From an uncultured Rhodocyclaceae bacterium (GTDB lineage Bacteria; Pseudomonadota; Gammaproteobacteria; Burkholderiales; Rhodocyclaceae): 24,277 bases of DNA. How positions within the stretch are numbered: position 1 is the stretch's first letter; the number at the start of each line of letters is the position of its first letter. Below are positions 12,242 to 19,644 of this stretch, in pieces. The notes below the pieces were generated by a model. It worked only from the letters and a program-made list of their open reading frames with translations, searched no databases and was not told the origin of the DNA. The stretch is from positions 1 to 24,277 of the forward strand of contig URNG01000042.1 in assembly GCA_900549295.1 (NCBI GenBank). The letters are read 5' to 3'. The position numbers and the translations under genes are program-made.

Positions 12242-14938
12242 TCAACCCGTCAGCGGCTTGACCACGCGCTTCACCGCCGTGTCGTCGGGGTGCGGATGGA
12301 TTGAGAAGCCGAGGCTGGTCATCAGGCGGAACATCTTGCTGTTGGTGGACAGCACGTCGCCGACCACGGCGCGGTAGCCTTTCATGCGGGCGCAGTCGAT
12401 GATCGCGGTCATCAGCTTGCGGCCAACGCCGCATTTCTGCCAGTCGTCGCCGACGGCCAGCGCGAATTCGACCGATTCGCCGTCCGGGTTCAGCACGTAG
12501 CGGGCGACGCCGATCTGTTCGTCCTTGCCGGTTTCCTCGTTCTGGATGGTGGCGATCATTGCCATTTCGCGGTCGTAGTCGATCTGGGTGAAGCGCACCA
12601 GCATGGTTTGCGTCAGTTCGCGCAGGGTATCCATGAAGCGGTAGTAGCGCGATTCGTCGGACATGTTCTTGACGAATTCCTGCTCCATTTCGGCGTCTTC
12701 CGGGCGGATCGGGCGGATGGTGACGATCTTGCCGTCGTTCATCTGCCATTCCTGGATCAGATGCACCGGGTAGGGGTAGATCGCCATGTGCGCGTAGCGG
12801 TCGCCCGAGGCGCTGGCGGCGTGGTCGATGACGATGCGCGCGTCCGCCGCGATGGCGCCGTGCTCGTCGACGATCAGCGGGTTGAGATCCATCTCGATGA
12901 TCCAGGGCAGCTCGCACACCATTTCCGAGATGCACAGCAGCACTTCCTTCAGTGCTTCACGATCCACCGGCGGCAGGTTGCGGAACTGGTCGAGAATCTT
13001 GGAGGTGCGGGTCGATTCGATCAGATCCTTGGCCAGGAACTTGTTGAGCGGCGGCAGCGCCACCGAGCGGTCGGAGAAGATTTCATTGTCGAAACCGCCG
13101 GCGCCGAAGGTGATGACCGGCCCGAAGATCGGGTCGCGCAGGACGCCGATCATGATTTCGCGGCCATGCGGGCGCGACAGGAAAGGCTCAATCGAAACGC
13201 CGTTGATCTTCGCTTCCGGGTGGCGTTTCTGCACGGTGTCCACGATGTCGTGGTAGGCGTTGCGCACCGACGGCGCGTTGAGGATGTTGAGGCGCACGCC
13301 GCCGGCATCCGATTTGTGGCGCAGATCGGGCGAATCGACCTTCATGGCGACCGGGAAGCCGATCTGCTCGGCGAGCAGCAGCGCTTCGGTGGCGGTGCGT
13401 GCCACCATCGTCTGCGCCACCGGCACCTTGAAGGCGCGCAGGATGGCCTTCGATTCCATTTCCGACAGCACCTTGCGCCGTTCGGCGAGCAGCGCCTCGA
13501 TCAGCATCTTGGCCCCTTCGGCTTCCGGGCGGCCATGCTGGCGGGTGGGTTCCGGCGTTTGCAGCAGGAGCTTCTGGTTGCGGTAATACTTGGAAATGTG
13601 GTGGAACAGTTCGATCGCCGTTTCCGGCATGCGGAAGGCGGGAATGCCGGAATCTTCCAGCAGCTTGCGCGCTTCCGCCACCTGCGCTTCGCCCATCCAG
13701 CAGCAGATGATGCGGCGGTTGAGCTTGTCGGAAATGGCGACGATGGCCTGCGCCACGCCCAGCGGGTCGGTCATCGCCTGCGGCGAGAGCATGACCAGGG
13801 TGCTGTCGATGTTGGGGTCTTCCGACACCGTGAGCAGCGCGTCGCGGTAGCGTTCCGGGGTGGCATCGCCGCCGATGTCGATCGGGTTGCTGTGCGACCA
13901 GTGGGGCGGCAGCACCTTGTTCAGGTTGCCGATGGTTTCGGGGGACAGCTCGGCGAGCGGGATGTCGAGGTCGCCGGCACGGTCGGCGGCCATCGCGCCG
14001 GGGCCGCCGCCGTTGGTGATGATGGCCAGACGGTCGCCCTGCGGGCGGAATTTGGAAGCCAGCGCTTTGGCGGCGTAGAACAATTGGCCGACGTTCTTTA
14101 CCCGCACCACGCCGGCGCGGCGCACGGCGGCGTCGAACACGGTATCGGAAACGGCACTCATGCCCGAATGCACGCGCGCGGCGTGCGAGCCGGCCTCATG
14201 GCGGCCCGCTTTGAGCAGGATGATCGGCTTGATGCGCGCCGCCGAGCGCAGCGCGCTCATGAAGCGGCGGGCGTGGCGGATGCCTTCGACGTACATCAGG
14301 ATGTAGTGGGTGCGGCTGTCGTAGATCAGGTAGTCGAGGATTTCGCCGAAATCGACATCCGCCGTCATGCCCAGCGAAATGACCGAGGAAAAGCCGACCT
14401 GATTGGCCTTGGCCCAGTCCAGCACGGCGGAGCACATGGCCCCGGATTGCGACACCAGGGCGAGGTTACCGGGATCAGCGGTGATCTTGGTGAAGGTGGC
14501 GTTCAGCCCGAGTTCGGGGCGGATGATGCCCAGACAGTTGGGGCCGAGCACGCGCACGCTGTAGGAACGGGCGATCTCCATCACCTTGCGTTCGAGCGCC
14601 GCGCCGACGTGGCCGCTTTCCGAGAAGCCGGAAGCGATGATGATGACGTTCTTGACCCCGCTGCGCCCGCACTGCTCGATGATCTGCGGCACGGTTTGCG
14701 GGCGGGTGGCGATCACCGCCATCTCGACGCGCGCGCCGATTTCCTCGATTGACTTGTAGGCTGCCTGTCCCTGGATGGTGTCGTGCTTGGGGTTGATTGC
14801 GTAGAGCCGGCCCTTGTAGCCGGAACTCAGGATGTTCTTGAAAATGATGTTGCCGACCGAGTTTTCCCGGTCGGAAGCGCCGATCACGGCAACCGATTTC
14901 GGTTCAAAGAGCGCAGTCAGATAGTGCTGTTCCAGCAT
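12242..14938 (-). CDS. NDP-forming acyl-CoA synthetase/GNAT acetyltransferase fusion (Pat-like)
   Basis: 898 aa with the Pat/PatZ order of domains: CoA-binding Rossmann (about 1-130; FEPKSVAVIGASDRENSVGN), two succinyl-CoA-ligase-like domains (about 130-460), ATP-grasp (about 475-700; AMKVDSPDLRHKSDAGGVRL) and a C-terminal GNAT domain (about 725-890; VTIRPIRPEDAEMEQEF, acetyl-CoA loop WQKCGVGRKLM). Pat proteins acetylate lysines of acetyl-CoA synthetase and other enzymes, with the synthetase-like part sensing ligands. Here the segment ARVHSGMSAVSDTVFDAAV (His257) aligns with SHTGALAGS of active ADP-forming acetyl-CoA synthetases, whose His is phosphorylated; enterobacterial Pat lacks it. Synthetase activity may thus survive. 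The ATG follows a GGGAGAAGG stretch. The gene is alone, 78 bases from the OsmC gene. Confidence 0.88.
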   Translation of the reverse strand: MLEQHYLTALFEPKSVAVIGASDRENSVGNIIFKNILSSGYKGRLYAINPKHDTIQGQAAYKSIEEIGARVEMAVIATRPQTVPQIIEQCGRSGVKNVIIIASGFSESGHVGAALERKVMEIARSYSVRVLGPNCLGIIRPELGLNATFTKITADPGNLALVSQSGAMCSAVLDWAKANQVGFSSVISLGMTADVDFGEILDYLIYDSRTHYILMYVEGIRHARRFMSALRSAARIKPIILLKAGRHEAGSHAARVHSGMSAVSDTVFDAAVRRAGVVRVKNVGQLFYAAKALASKFRPQGDRLAIITNGGGPGAMAADRAGDLDIPLAELSPETIGNLNKVLPPHWSHSNPIDIGGDATPERYRDALLTVSEDPNIDSTLVMLSPQAMTDPLGVAQAIVAISDKLNRRIICCWMGEAQVAEARKLLEDSGIPAFRMPETAIELFHHISKYYRNQKLLLQTPEPTRQHGRPEAEGAKMLIEALLAERRKVLSEMESKAILRAFKVPVAQTMVARTATEALLLAEQIGFPVAMKVDSPDLRHKSDAGGVRLNILNAPSVRNAYHDIVDTVQKRHPEAKINGVSIEPFLSRPHGREIMIGVLRDPIFGPVITFGAGGFDNEIFSDRSVALPPLNKFLAKDLIESTRTSKILDQFRNLPPVDREALKEVLLCISEMVCELPWIIEMDLNPLIVDEHGAIAADARIVIDHAASASGDRYAHMAIYPYPVHLIQEWQMNDGKIVTIRPIRPEDAEMEQEFVKNMSDESRYYRFMDTLRELTQTMLVRFTQIDYDREMAMIATIQNEETGKDEQIGVARYVLNPDGESVEFALAVGDDWQKCGVGRKLMTAIIDCARMKGYRAVVGDVLSTNSKMFRLMTSLGFSIHPHPDDTAVKRVVKPLTG

Positions 14939-15016
14939 GGAGCCTTCTCCCGTCAGGCGTTATTTTCAATGAATGTTGCAGTGCGGCATTCTCTCATATC
15001 CGCACTGGCTTTGGTG

Positions 15017-15424
15017 TTATCCGGCGAGACTGCAATCGAGCAGGAAGGATTGCGACAAGGCGCGATGCACCGGGCATTTATTGGCGATTCCCAGCAGGCG
15101 CTGGCGCTGTTCTTCGCTCAGGTCGCCGTCCAGGGTGATGATGCGCTGGATGCAGTCGCGCTTGACGCCATCGATTTCGACCTTGTGGTGCGACAACTCG
15201 ACCGTGACCTGACGCAGCGGGAGTTCCTTGCGCTCGGCGTACATGCGCAAGGTCATCGAGGTGCACGCCCCCAGACCGGACATGACGAAATCGAAAGGGG
15301 CGGGACCGGCATCGGCACCGCCCATGTCGACCGGCTCGTCGGCGATGTAGTGGTGTTTGCCGGCCTGAACGGCCTGCTGATATTTGCCTTGCCCGTTTTC
15401 CTTGACGATGACTGTGCTCGACAT
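15017..15424 (-). CDS. OsmC-family protein
   Basis: 135 aa. OsmC/Ohr proteins are cytosolic thiol peroxidases or related redox proteins that reduce organic hydroperoxides with a pair of cysteines. Both are visible: GLGACTSMTLRMYAERK and IANKCPVHRALSQ. The spacing and the VELSHHKVE strand fit the YhfA/OsmC branch rather than Ohr. The ATG at 15424 is preceded by GGAG at good spacing; the frame extends upstream to 15457, but homology starts at MSSTVIVKENG. It is in the same direction as the Pat-like gene, but 78 bases separate them and a shared transcript is uncertain. Confidence 0.9.
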   Translation of the reverse strand: MSSTVIVKENGQGKYQQAVQAGKHHYIADEPVDMGGADAGPAPFDFVMSGLGACTSMTLRMYAERKELPLRQVTVELSHHKVEIDGVKRDCIQRIITLDGDLSEEQRQRLLGIANKCPVHRALSQSFLLDCSLAG

Positions 15425-15570
15425 GATCTGCTCCGTGAATGAACCAGTCGGCATCATACCGGTTCTGCCCGCTTGCCGTGCGGGTAGAAGGGCGAGGCTG
15501 CATGTTTCTCCACGCCTGCCACGGGGCTGCCCGGTGATGCCTGGGCTTTGAACGGGAATTCGTTTCCGGC

Positions 15571-16368
15571 TCAGGCCGACAATCGACGGCGGCGGCCCGA
15601 TGAACCCCGGTAAGTCAGTTTGGCGGGCGGGGCGATGTCCTCGTGTTGCAACTCCTCGCGGGCGATGCGCTGCATGAGCTGCTCGAAGGTGTAGAAACCG
15701 CTGTCCAGTTCCATCAGTTGCTCGACCGCGAAAGCGGCTCCGGTGCCGAAGGCTTCGCGGCGGATGGAATTGTGGATCAGGCGCACGGTCTGGTGCGGGA
15801 AGCCGAAGATCACTTCGTGCTGGCCGACGATGCCGCCCAGGCGCAGCGAAGTGATCTGTTCATCCTCCAGAGACAATGAGGCGGCGATTTTTTTCGCGGT
15901 GCCGGAGATTTCCGGCTTTTCCCGGAAATGCTGTTCCAGGATGGCGATGTCGGCCGCCGGGGCGATCCGCCGCAACAGGCGGGCGGCCAGCATCAGGAAA
16001 TTGATCCCGAGCGTGATGTTGGGCGAGGCCATGACGGGAATGTCGCGGCTGAGGTCTTGCAGGTAGTCGAGCGTTTCCTCCGGGTAGCTGGAGACGGCGG
16101 AAACCAGCCGGATGCCGCGCTGGCGGATGGCTTCGCCGTAGCACAGCACGGCGTCGGCGTGGGAGAAATCGATCAGCGCCTCGACCGGGTGCTGGTCCAG
16201 CCAGTCGGGGAATGTATTGCTGTCCAATATGACAGAGGGCAGGTCGTCGGCTTCTGCCTGTATCGAGCGCCGGGCCACCCAGCGCAAATCGAAACGCGGA
16301 TCGTCGTTCAGTACGGCGGCGACGGCTTGTCCCGCCTTGCCGTAACCGATCAGTCCCAATCGGATCAT
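15571..16368 (-). CDS. Divergent dihydrodipicolinate reductase-like (DapB-family) protein
   Basis: 265 aa. An N-terminal NAD(P)-binding fold begins LGLIGYGKAGQAV (5-17). The C-terminal catalytic domain shows EQHFREKPEISGT (His147, Lys151, SGT 155-157), comparable with EAHHRHKVDAPSGT of E. coli DapB, and GGIVGQHEVIFGFPHQTVRL, IHNSIRREAFGTGA. The first histidine, the lysine and SGT are kept, but the DAP part is replaced and one residue is missing. It may reduce a related substrate rather than serve lysine and cell-wall synthesis. A basic tail (GRRRRLSA) ends the protein. The ATG at 16368 has a strong SD (AGGAGG); the longer open frame upstream shows no homology. It is divergent from a MarR-type regulator. 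Confidence 0.75.
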   Translation of the reverse strand: MIRLGLIGYGKAGQAVAAVLNDDPRFDLRWVARRSIQAEADDLPSVILDSNTFPDWLDQHPVEALIDFSHADAVLCYGEAIRQRGIRLVSAVSSYPEETLDYLQDLSRDIPVMASPNITLGINFLMLAARLLRRIAPAADIAILEQHFREKPEISGTAKKIAASLSLEDEQITSLRLGGIVGQHEVIFGFPHQTVRLIHNSIRREAFGTGAAFAVEQLMELDSGFYTFEQLMQRIAREELQHEDIAPPAKLTYRGSSGRRRRLSA

Positions 16369-16569
16369 CGTCTTCCTCCTTTGCCAGTGCTGGCATGATT
16401 TATCTGGTCGCTCAGGTGGGCAGCGTCGTGTGCCCGGCGTGCGTTGCGCCGTGTGACCCGATGCGAGGTTTCCAGAGAACCGGCAAAGCGGCTGGCGCTG
16501 CCGGAGAGTGGCCTGCGGATACAGGGAAAGCCCCTGGAGACCCTCGTTGAAAGAAAAGGAGCAACGAAT

Positions 16570-16600
16570 TTCGCAAAACTCCATTGGGGGCAAATATAAT
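16570..16600 (+). promoter_or_regulatory. Possible promoter of the MarR-lipoprotein operon
   Basis: A perfect TATAAT (16595-16600) with TTCGCA 19 bases upstream (16570-16575) lies 55 bases before the marR-type start, within an AT-rich stretch of the 287-base intergenic region. I see no clear long palindrome; the rest of the gap holds nothing I can assign. Confidence 0.4.
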
Positions 16601-16655
16601 TTAGGCTTAATTTTCTTGCAACAGTATTTGCAGGTGCATTTTTTACAGGTGTCTT

Positions 16656-17177
16656 GTGTCGAGAAAGTCAACGCCCGATCAGCAAACCGTGCTGGATGTT
16701 CTGCAGCAGTTTCGCCTCATCTACGGTTCGATGCGCCGTCATTTCCGCATGGTCGAGGAGCAATGCGGCATTTCCGGCTCCCACGTCTGGCTGATCCAGG
16801 AGGTGTGTCATTCACCGGGTGTCGGCATCAGCGAGCTGGCCTTGCGCATGGGGATACACCAGTCCACGTGCAGTCTGCTGGTGGATAAGCTGGTCAGCCA
16901 GGGGTACCTCAGCAAGCATCGCCGCGAGGCCGATCATCGGCGGGTCGGGCTGCATCTGGAGGATAAAGGGGCGGCGGTGCTGGCCCGCATACCGAAACCG
17001 GCGGCGGGGATTCTTTCGGATGCCTTGTCGAATCTGCCGGCCGTGGTGCTGAAGACTTTGCACATCAATCTCGAGGAATTGCTGCGGAATCTGCCGGGCA
17101 AGGAAGATAAATACGCCAGCGTGCCGCTTTCCGACATGCTGCGGGAAGAAGGTCATCAAGGAAGGATTTCAGGATGA
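16656..17177 (+). CDS. MarR-family transcriptional regulator
   Basis: 173 aa from a GTG start with AGG six bases upstream (16647-16649). The winged helix-turn-helix is clear: GISELALRMGIHQSTCSLLV as the recognition region, DKLVSQGYLSKHRREADHRRVGLHLEDKG as the wing with the conserved D-x-R-R. The family are dimeric repressors that leave DNA on binding phenolic or other small ligands or on cysteine oxidation. The protein has a single cysteine near residue 38 (EEQCGISGS) and one in the helix-turn-helix (STCSLL). The gene overlaps the following lipoprotein gene (ATGA) and faces the DapB-like gene, so either or both are likely targets (inference). Confidence 0.88.
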   Translation: MSRKSTPDQQTVLDVLQQFRLIYGSMRRHFRMVEEQCGISGSHVWLIQEVCHSPGVGISELALRMGIHQSTCSLLVDKLVSQGYLSKHRREADHRRVGLHLEDKGAAVLARIPKPAAGILSDALSNLPAVVLKTLHINLEELLRNLPGKEDKYASVPLSDMLREEGHQGRISG

Positions 17178-17689
17178 GGTTTCACCATGGAGGCGCTCTT
17201 GCGGCGCTCGTTCTGCTGCTGTCGGCCTGTGGCCAGGCACCGGTGCGTACGGAGGAGTCGCGCCCGGCCCCGCTCGTGGCGCAGGAAGCGCCCCAAACAG
17301 CCCAGGTGGCGCCGGTGCCGTCGGACAAGCTGACGCAAGAGCAGATCATGGCGCAGGTGAATGTGGACCACAGTGTGTTTTTTCCCGCCGCCGGGACGGA
17401 ACTGGATGTCGTGGCCCTGAGGCGCCTGGCTGAACACGCCGAGCGCCTGAAGGCCGATGGCGGCATCGTGACCCTGTATGGCTACACCGATCATCTGGGC
17501 AGCCCGTCCTACAACTTGGCCATTGCGGAGCAGCGGGTGAATGCCGTGGCCAGCGTCTTGCGCAGGCACGGCGTGGCGGCAATGCAGATCCGCCGCAATG
17601 CCGTCGGCAGCGAGCGCGTGCCGACGGCATGCCGCTCGGTGCAGTGCCGGCAGTTGATGCGGCGGGTGGAACTGGTGTTCGGCGAGTGA
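17174..17689 (+). CDS. OmpA-family peptidoglycan-binding lipoprotein
   Basis: 171 aa. The N-terminus is a lipoprotein signal with lipobox LLSAC (Cys19), so the mature protein is lipid-anchored, and Gln at +3 fits the outer membrane. A Pro/Ala-rich linker (about 22-50) follows. The OmpA-like domain begins VNVDHSVFFPAAGTELD, and its binding motif is YGYTDHLGSPSYNLAIAEQR, with Asp and Arg that hold diaminopimelate. Two cysteines near the C-terminus (ACRSVQCRQ) could form a disulfide. Pal-like proteins tie the outer membrane to peptidoglycan. The start overlaps the marR stop (ATGA), an unusual coupling of a regulator to an envelope protein. The convergent Hsp33 gene ends 21 bases later. Confidence 0.88.
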   Translation: MRFHHGGALAALVLLLSACGQAPVRTEESRPAPLVAQEAPQTAQVAPVPSDKLTQEQIMAQVNVDHSVFFPAAGTELDVVALRRLAEHAERLKADGGIVTLYGYTDHLGSPSYNLAIAEQRVNAVASVLRRHGVAAMQIRRNAVGSERVPTACRSVQCRQLMRRVELVFGE

Positions 17690-17710
17690 CGCCCGGGGTC
17701 TGCCCTGGCT

Positions 17711-18613
17711 TCAGTGCATGGACGAGGGCGGATGGGTTTTGAAAAGCGTTTCGACGTCTGCGGCTGAAAACCGGTAGTCGCGGTTGCAGATGTCGTCGTG
17801 GATGAGGATTTCGCCTTGTTCCGCCAGTATGGCTTCGGCTTCCGCGCGACCCAGCGAAAGCACCATGGCCCGAATCTGTTCCCATTTTTCCGGGCAGTGA
17901 TAGCGGATTTGGCGTGGTGGATAGACACGCACGCCGCCGCCATGCTCGATTTCCTCGTGAAAGAGCCGCTGCAGCAAGGTCTCCGCCGCCAGCGTCTGCA
18001 ATTCTTCGGTTTTGACCGTTGCCGCAAGCTGGGTGATGCGCGTCCAGCCGTCCGGGTCGTGGTCGTCGGCGTCAGGCATCTTCTGCAGAAAGAGGCAGCA
18101 GGCGCTTGCCGTATCGGCGGCGCAGAATAAACGGGAAGGCTGCTGCTCGGATTGCGTCAGGTAGTGCTCGAAAATTTCGGCAATCGTGCTGCCTTCCAGC
18201 GGCACGAAGCTTTGGTAAGGCTCGCGCGCGGTCGGCAGATCCAGGCTCATCAACAGCCGTCCGCCCAGATGCGCACCGAGCAGTTCCGGCGTCGCTGCGG
18301 GCAGCACGACCGGCTGATGCCGCGCCATGCCGCGCAAGAGCAGCGGCTTGGCACTGTTTTCGTCGCTCTGGCAATCCACGACCAGCATGCCGATGGGACC
18401 GTCGCCGCGTAATTGCAGGGTGAGCCGCCCGGCCTGCTTCAACTGGCCGGTAATCAGGGCGCTGACGGCGGCGCTCTGCCCGAGCAGTTCGGCGACGGCG
18501 GCAGGATAGTCGCGCTGCGCCAGCATCTCCTGCCAGGCATCGTCCAGGCGCACGAAGGCGCCGCGAATGTCGAGGCCGTCAAAAAGAAAGCGGGTGAGGC
18601 TGCCGCCTTTCAT
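17711..18613 (-). CDS. hslO: Hsp33-family redox chaperone with altered cysteine switch
   Basis: 300 aa, the usual length. Hsp33 is a cytosolic holdase activated when four zinc-binding cysteines (CXC and CXXC) are oxidised to two disulfides. The body matches the family: LTRFLFDGLDIRGAFVRL, GPIGMLVVDC, QSFVPLEG, LFHEE. In the zinc domain, however, only two cysteines remain: RYHCPEKWEQ (Cys240, Glu at 242) and HDDICNRDYRF (Asp at 273, Cys276). In E. coli Cys232, 234, 265 and 268 are present, and the 36-residue distance between first and last is preserved here. Zinc might still be held by Cys2/Glu/Asp, but the native disulfide pairs cannot form. The start overlaps the YffB-like gene stop (ATGA). 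Confidence 0.87.
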   Translation of the reverse strand: MKGGSLTRFLFDGLDIRGAFVRLDDAWQEMLAQRDYPAAVAELLGQSAAVSALITGQLKQAGRLTLQLRGDGPIGMLVVDCQSDENSAKPLLLRGMARHQPVVLPAATPELLGAHLGGRLLMSLDLPTAREPYQSFVPLEGSTIAEIFEHYLTQSEQQPSRLFCAADTASACCLFLQKMPDADDHDPDGWTRITQLAATVKTEELQTLAAETLLQRLFHEEIEHGGGVRVYPPRQIRYHCPEKWEQIRAMVLSLGRAEAEAILAEQGEILIHDDICNRDYRFSAADVETLFKTHPPSSMH

Positions 18614-18960
18614 TGCAGCGCCCCGGCGTAACTTTCTGGCGTGAACCCGACCAGCAGGGCGCTGCCGGTATCCAGCACCGGACGTTTGATGAGCACCGGG
18701 TATTGCTGCATCAGCGCCGCAGCCTTGGCCGCGTCGACATGGCTGCGTTCTTCTTCCGTGAGTTTTTTCCACATCAGGCCGCGCGTGTTGAGCAGGGTTT
18801 CCCAGCCGGCGCGGGCCATCCAGTCCGGCAGGTGAGCGGCCACCACACCGGCCTTCTTGTAATCGACGAATTCATAAGCCACGCCGTGCTCGTCCAGCCA
18901 GCGCATGGCTTTTTTCATGGTGTCGCAGTTTTTTATTCCGTACAGACGCGGCCCGGTCAT
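18610..18960 (-). CDS. ArsC/Spx-family protein, YffB-like
   Basis: 116 aa with the thioredoxin-like ArsC fold. It opens RLYGIKNCDTMKKAMRWLDE, the YffB signature, with a single cysteine (Cys12) and no CXXC. Motifs VLIKRPVLDTG (the cis-proline region, RP) and GFTPESYA complete the family. YffB-like proteins resemble glutathione-dependent thiol reductases; arsenate reduction has not been their proven role. The ATG follows CAGGAG. The gene is translationally coupled to the Hsp33 gene, an attractive pairing of two thiol-redox proteins. Confidence 0.87.
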   Translation of the reverse strand: MTGPRLYGIKNCDTMKKAMRWLDEHGVAYEFVDYKKAGVVAAHLPDWMARAGWETLLNTRGLMWKKLTEEERSHVDAAKAAALMQQYPVLIKRPVLDTGSALLVGFTPESYAGALQ

Positions 18961-19003
18961 GGTGTGCTCCTGAAAATGGGGAGGAGGATTGTCGCAGGTT
19001 TAT

Positions 19004-19035
19004 AAACGAAAATGGCCCGCAGAAGCAGCGGGCCA
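19004..19035 (-). terminator. Terminator of the DUF4124 gene
   Basis: On the minus strand TGGCCCGC-TGCTTCT-GCGGGCCA (19013-19035) is an eight-pair stem followed by TTTTCGTTT, 20 bases past the stop. Confidence 0.85.
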
Positions 19036-19054
19036 TGTCGAGGCAGAAAAGCGC

Positions 19055-19579
19055 CTACTTGCAGCTTTCCTGCATGATGCGCCGGGTGCGCTCCATTTCC
19101 TGCTGGCGCTGTTTTTGCGTCATGTCCTTGTCGCCGACCACGACGGGGGTGTCGGATTGCAGCATGCGGTAGTTGGCGCGGGCGCGGTCGCAGTTGTCGC
19201 GGCGGTCGCGGGCGGCGGCGGCTTCCTTGGCGTCTTTTTCGGCTTTTTCCTTGGCTTCCTGCTGGCGTTTGCGAAATTCCAGGTCTTTTTCGGCCATGGT
19301 GGCCGGGGCGGCGGGGTTTTCTGCCTGGTTTCCGGGGGCATCGGCGGTTTCTGCGCCGTTGTCTTCCGTGTGCGCGCCCGGGGTGCCGGTAGTCAGCTTG
19401 GGTTGCTGTACGCCGACCGAGCGTTTTTTCTGGACGTTCGCAGGCGGCGGCGTGTCGGAAATGATGGTCTTGCCGCTGGCATCCTTCCACTGGTAGGTCT
19501 GTGCCTGAACCACGCCGCAGCAGAGGAGAAGGGCTGCGGACAGGGCGATGCAGCGGGATGGGCGGGGGAGCGTGTTCAT
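19055..19579 (-). CDS. DUF4124-domain secreted protein with charged helix
   Basis: 174 aa. A Sec signal peptide (about 1-26, ending VVQAQ) is followed directly by a DUF4124 motif, TYQWKDASGKTIISDTPPP, common in proteobacterial periplasmic proteins of unknown role. A Pro/Thr/Ala-rich linker follows, then a highly charged Lys/Glu/Arg/Ala helix (about 95-130, EFRKRQQEAKEKAEKDAKEA), probably a coiled coil. The C-terminus carries two cysteines (DNCDRARANY and MQESCK) that may pair in the periplasm. It is monocistronic with its own terminator and is transcribed divergently from guaB with overlapping promoters. Confidence 0.85.
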   Translation of the reverse strand: MNTLPRPSRCIALSAALLLCCGVVQAQTYQWKDASGKTIISDTPPPANVQKKRSVGVQQPKLTTGTPGAHTEDNGAETADAPGNQAENPAAPATMAEKDLEFRKRQQEAKEKAEKDAKEAAAARDRRDNCDRARANYRMLQSDTPVVVGDKDMTQKQRQQEMERTRRIMQESCK

Positions 19580-19586
19580 GGTTGGC

Positions 19587-19640
19587 CTGACGGATATGAC
19601 AAAGATTTCTGTATAATACGATTTTGTGACCGTGGATCAA
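19587..19640. promoter_or_regulatory. Divergent promoter region guaB / DUF4124 gene
   Basis: For guaB, TATAAT (19612-19617) lies 27 bases before the start codon; the best -35 is CTGACG (19587-19592) at a long 19-base spacing. On the minus strand TTGATC (19635-19640), a 16-base spacer and TATTAT (19613-19618) could serve the DUF4124 gene. The two -10 boxes overlap, so the promoters would exclude each other. Confidence 0.45.
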
Positions 19641-19644
19641 AGCC

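Noticed and set aside
12608..14752. 714-codon open frame antisense to the Pat-like gene
   Set aside because: It is a low-complexity His/Arg/Asp-rich translation lying wholly within a clearly coding minus-strand gene, with no family resemblance.
18610..18960. Naming the ArsC-fold protein an arsenate reductase
   Set aside because: The YGIKNCDT opening is that of YffB-like proteins, and there are no ars genes nearby.
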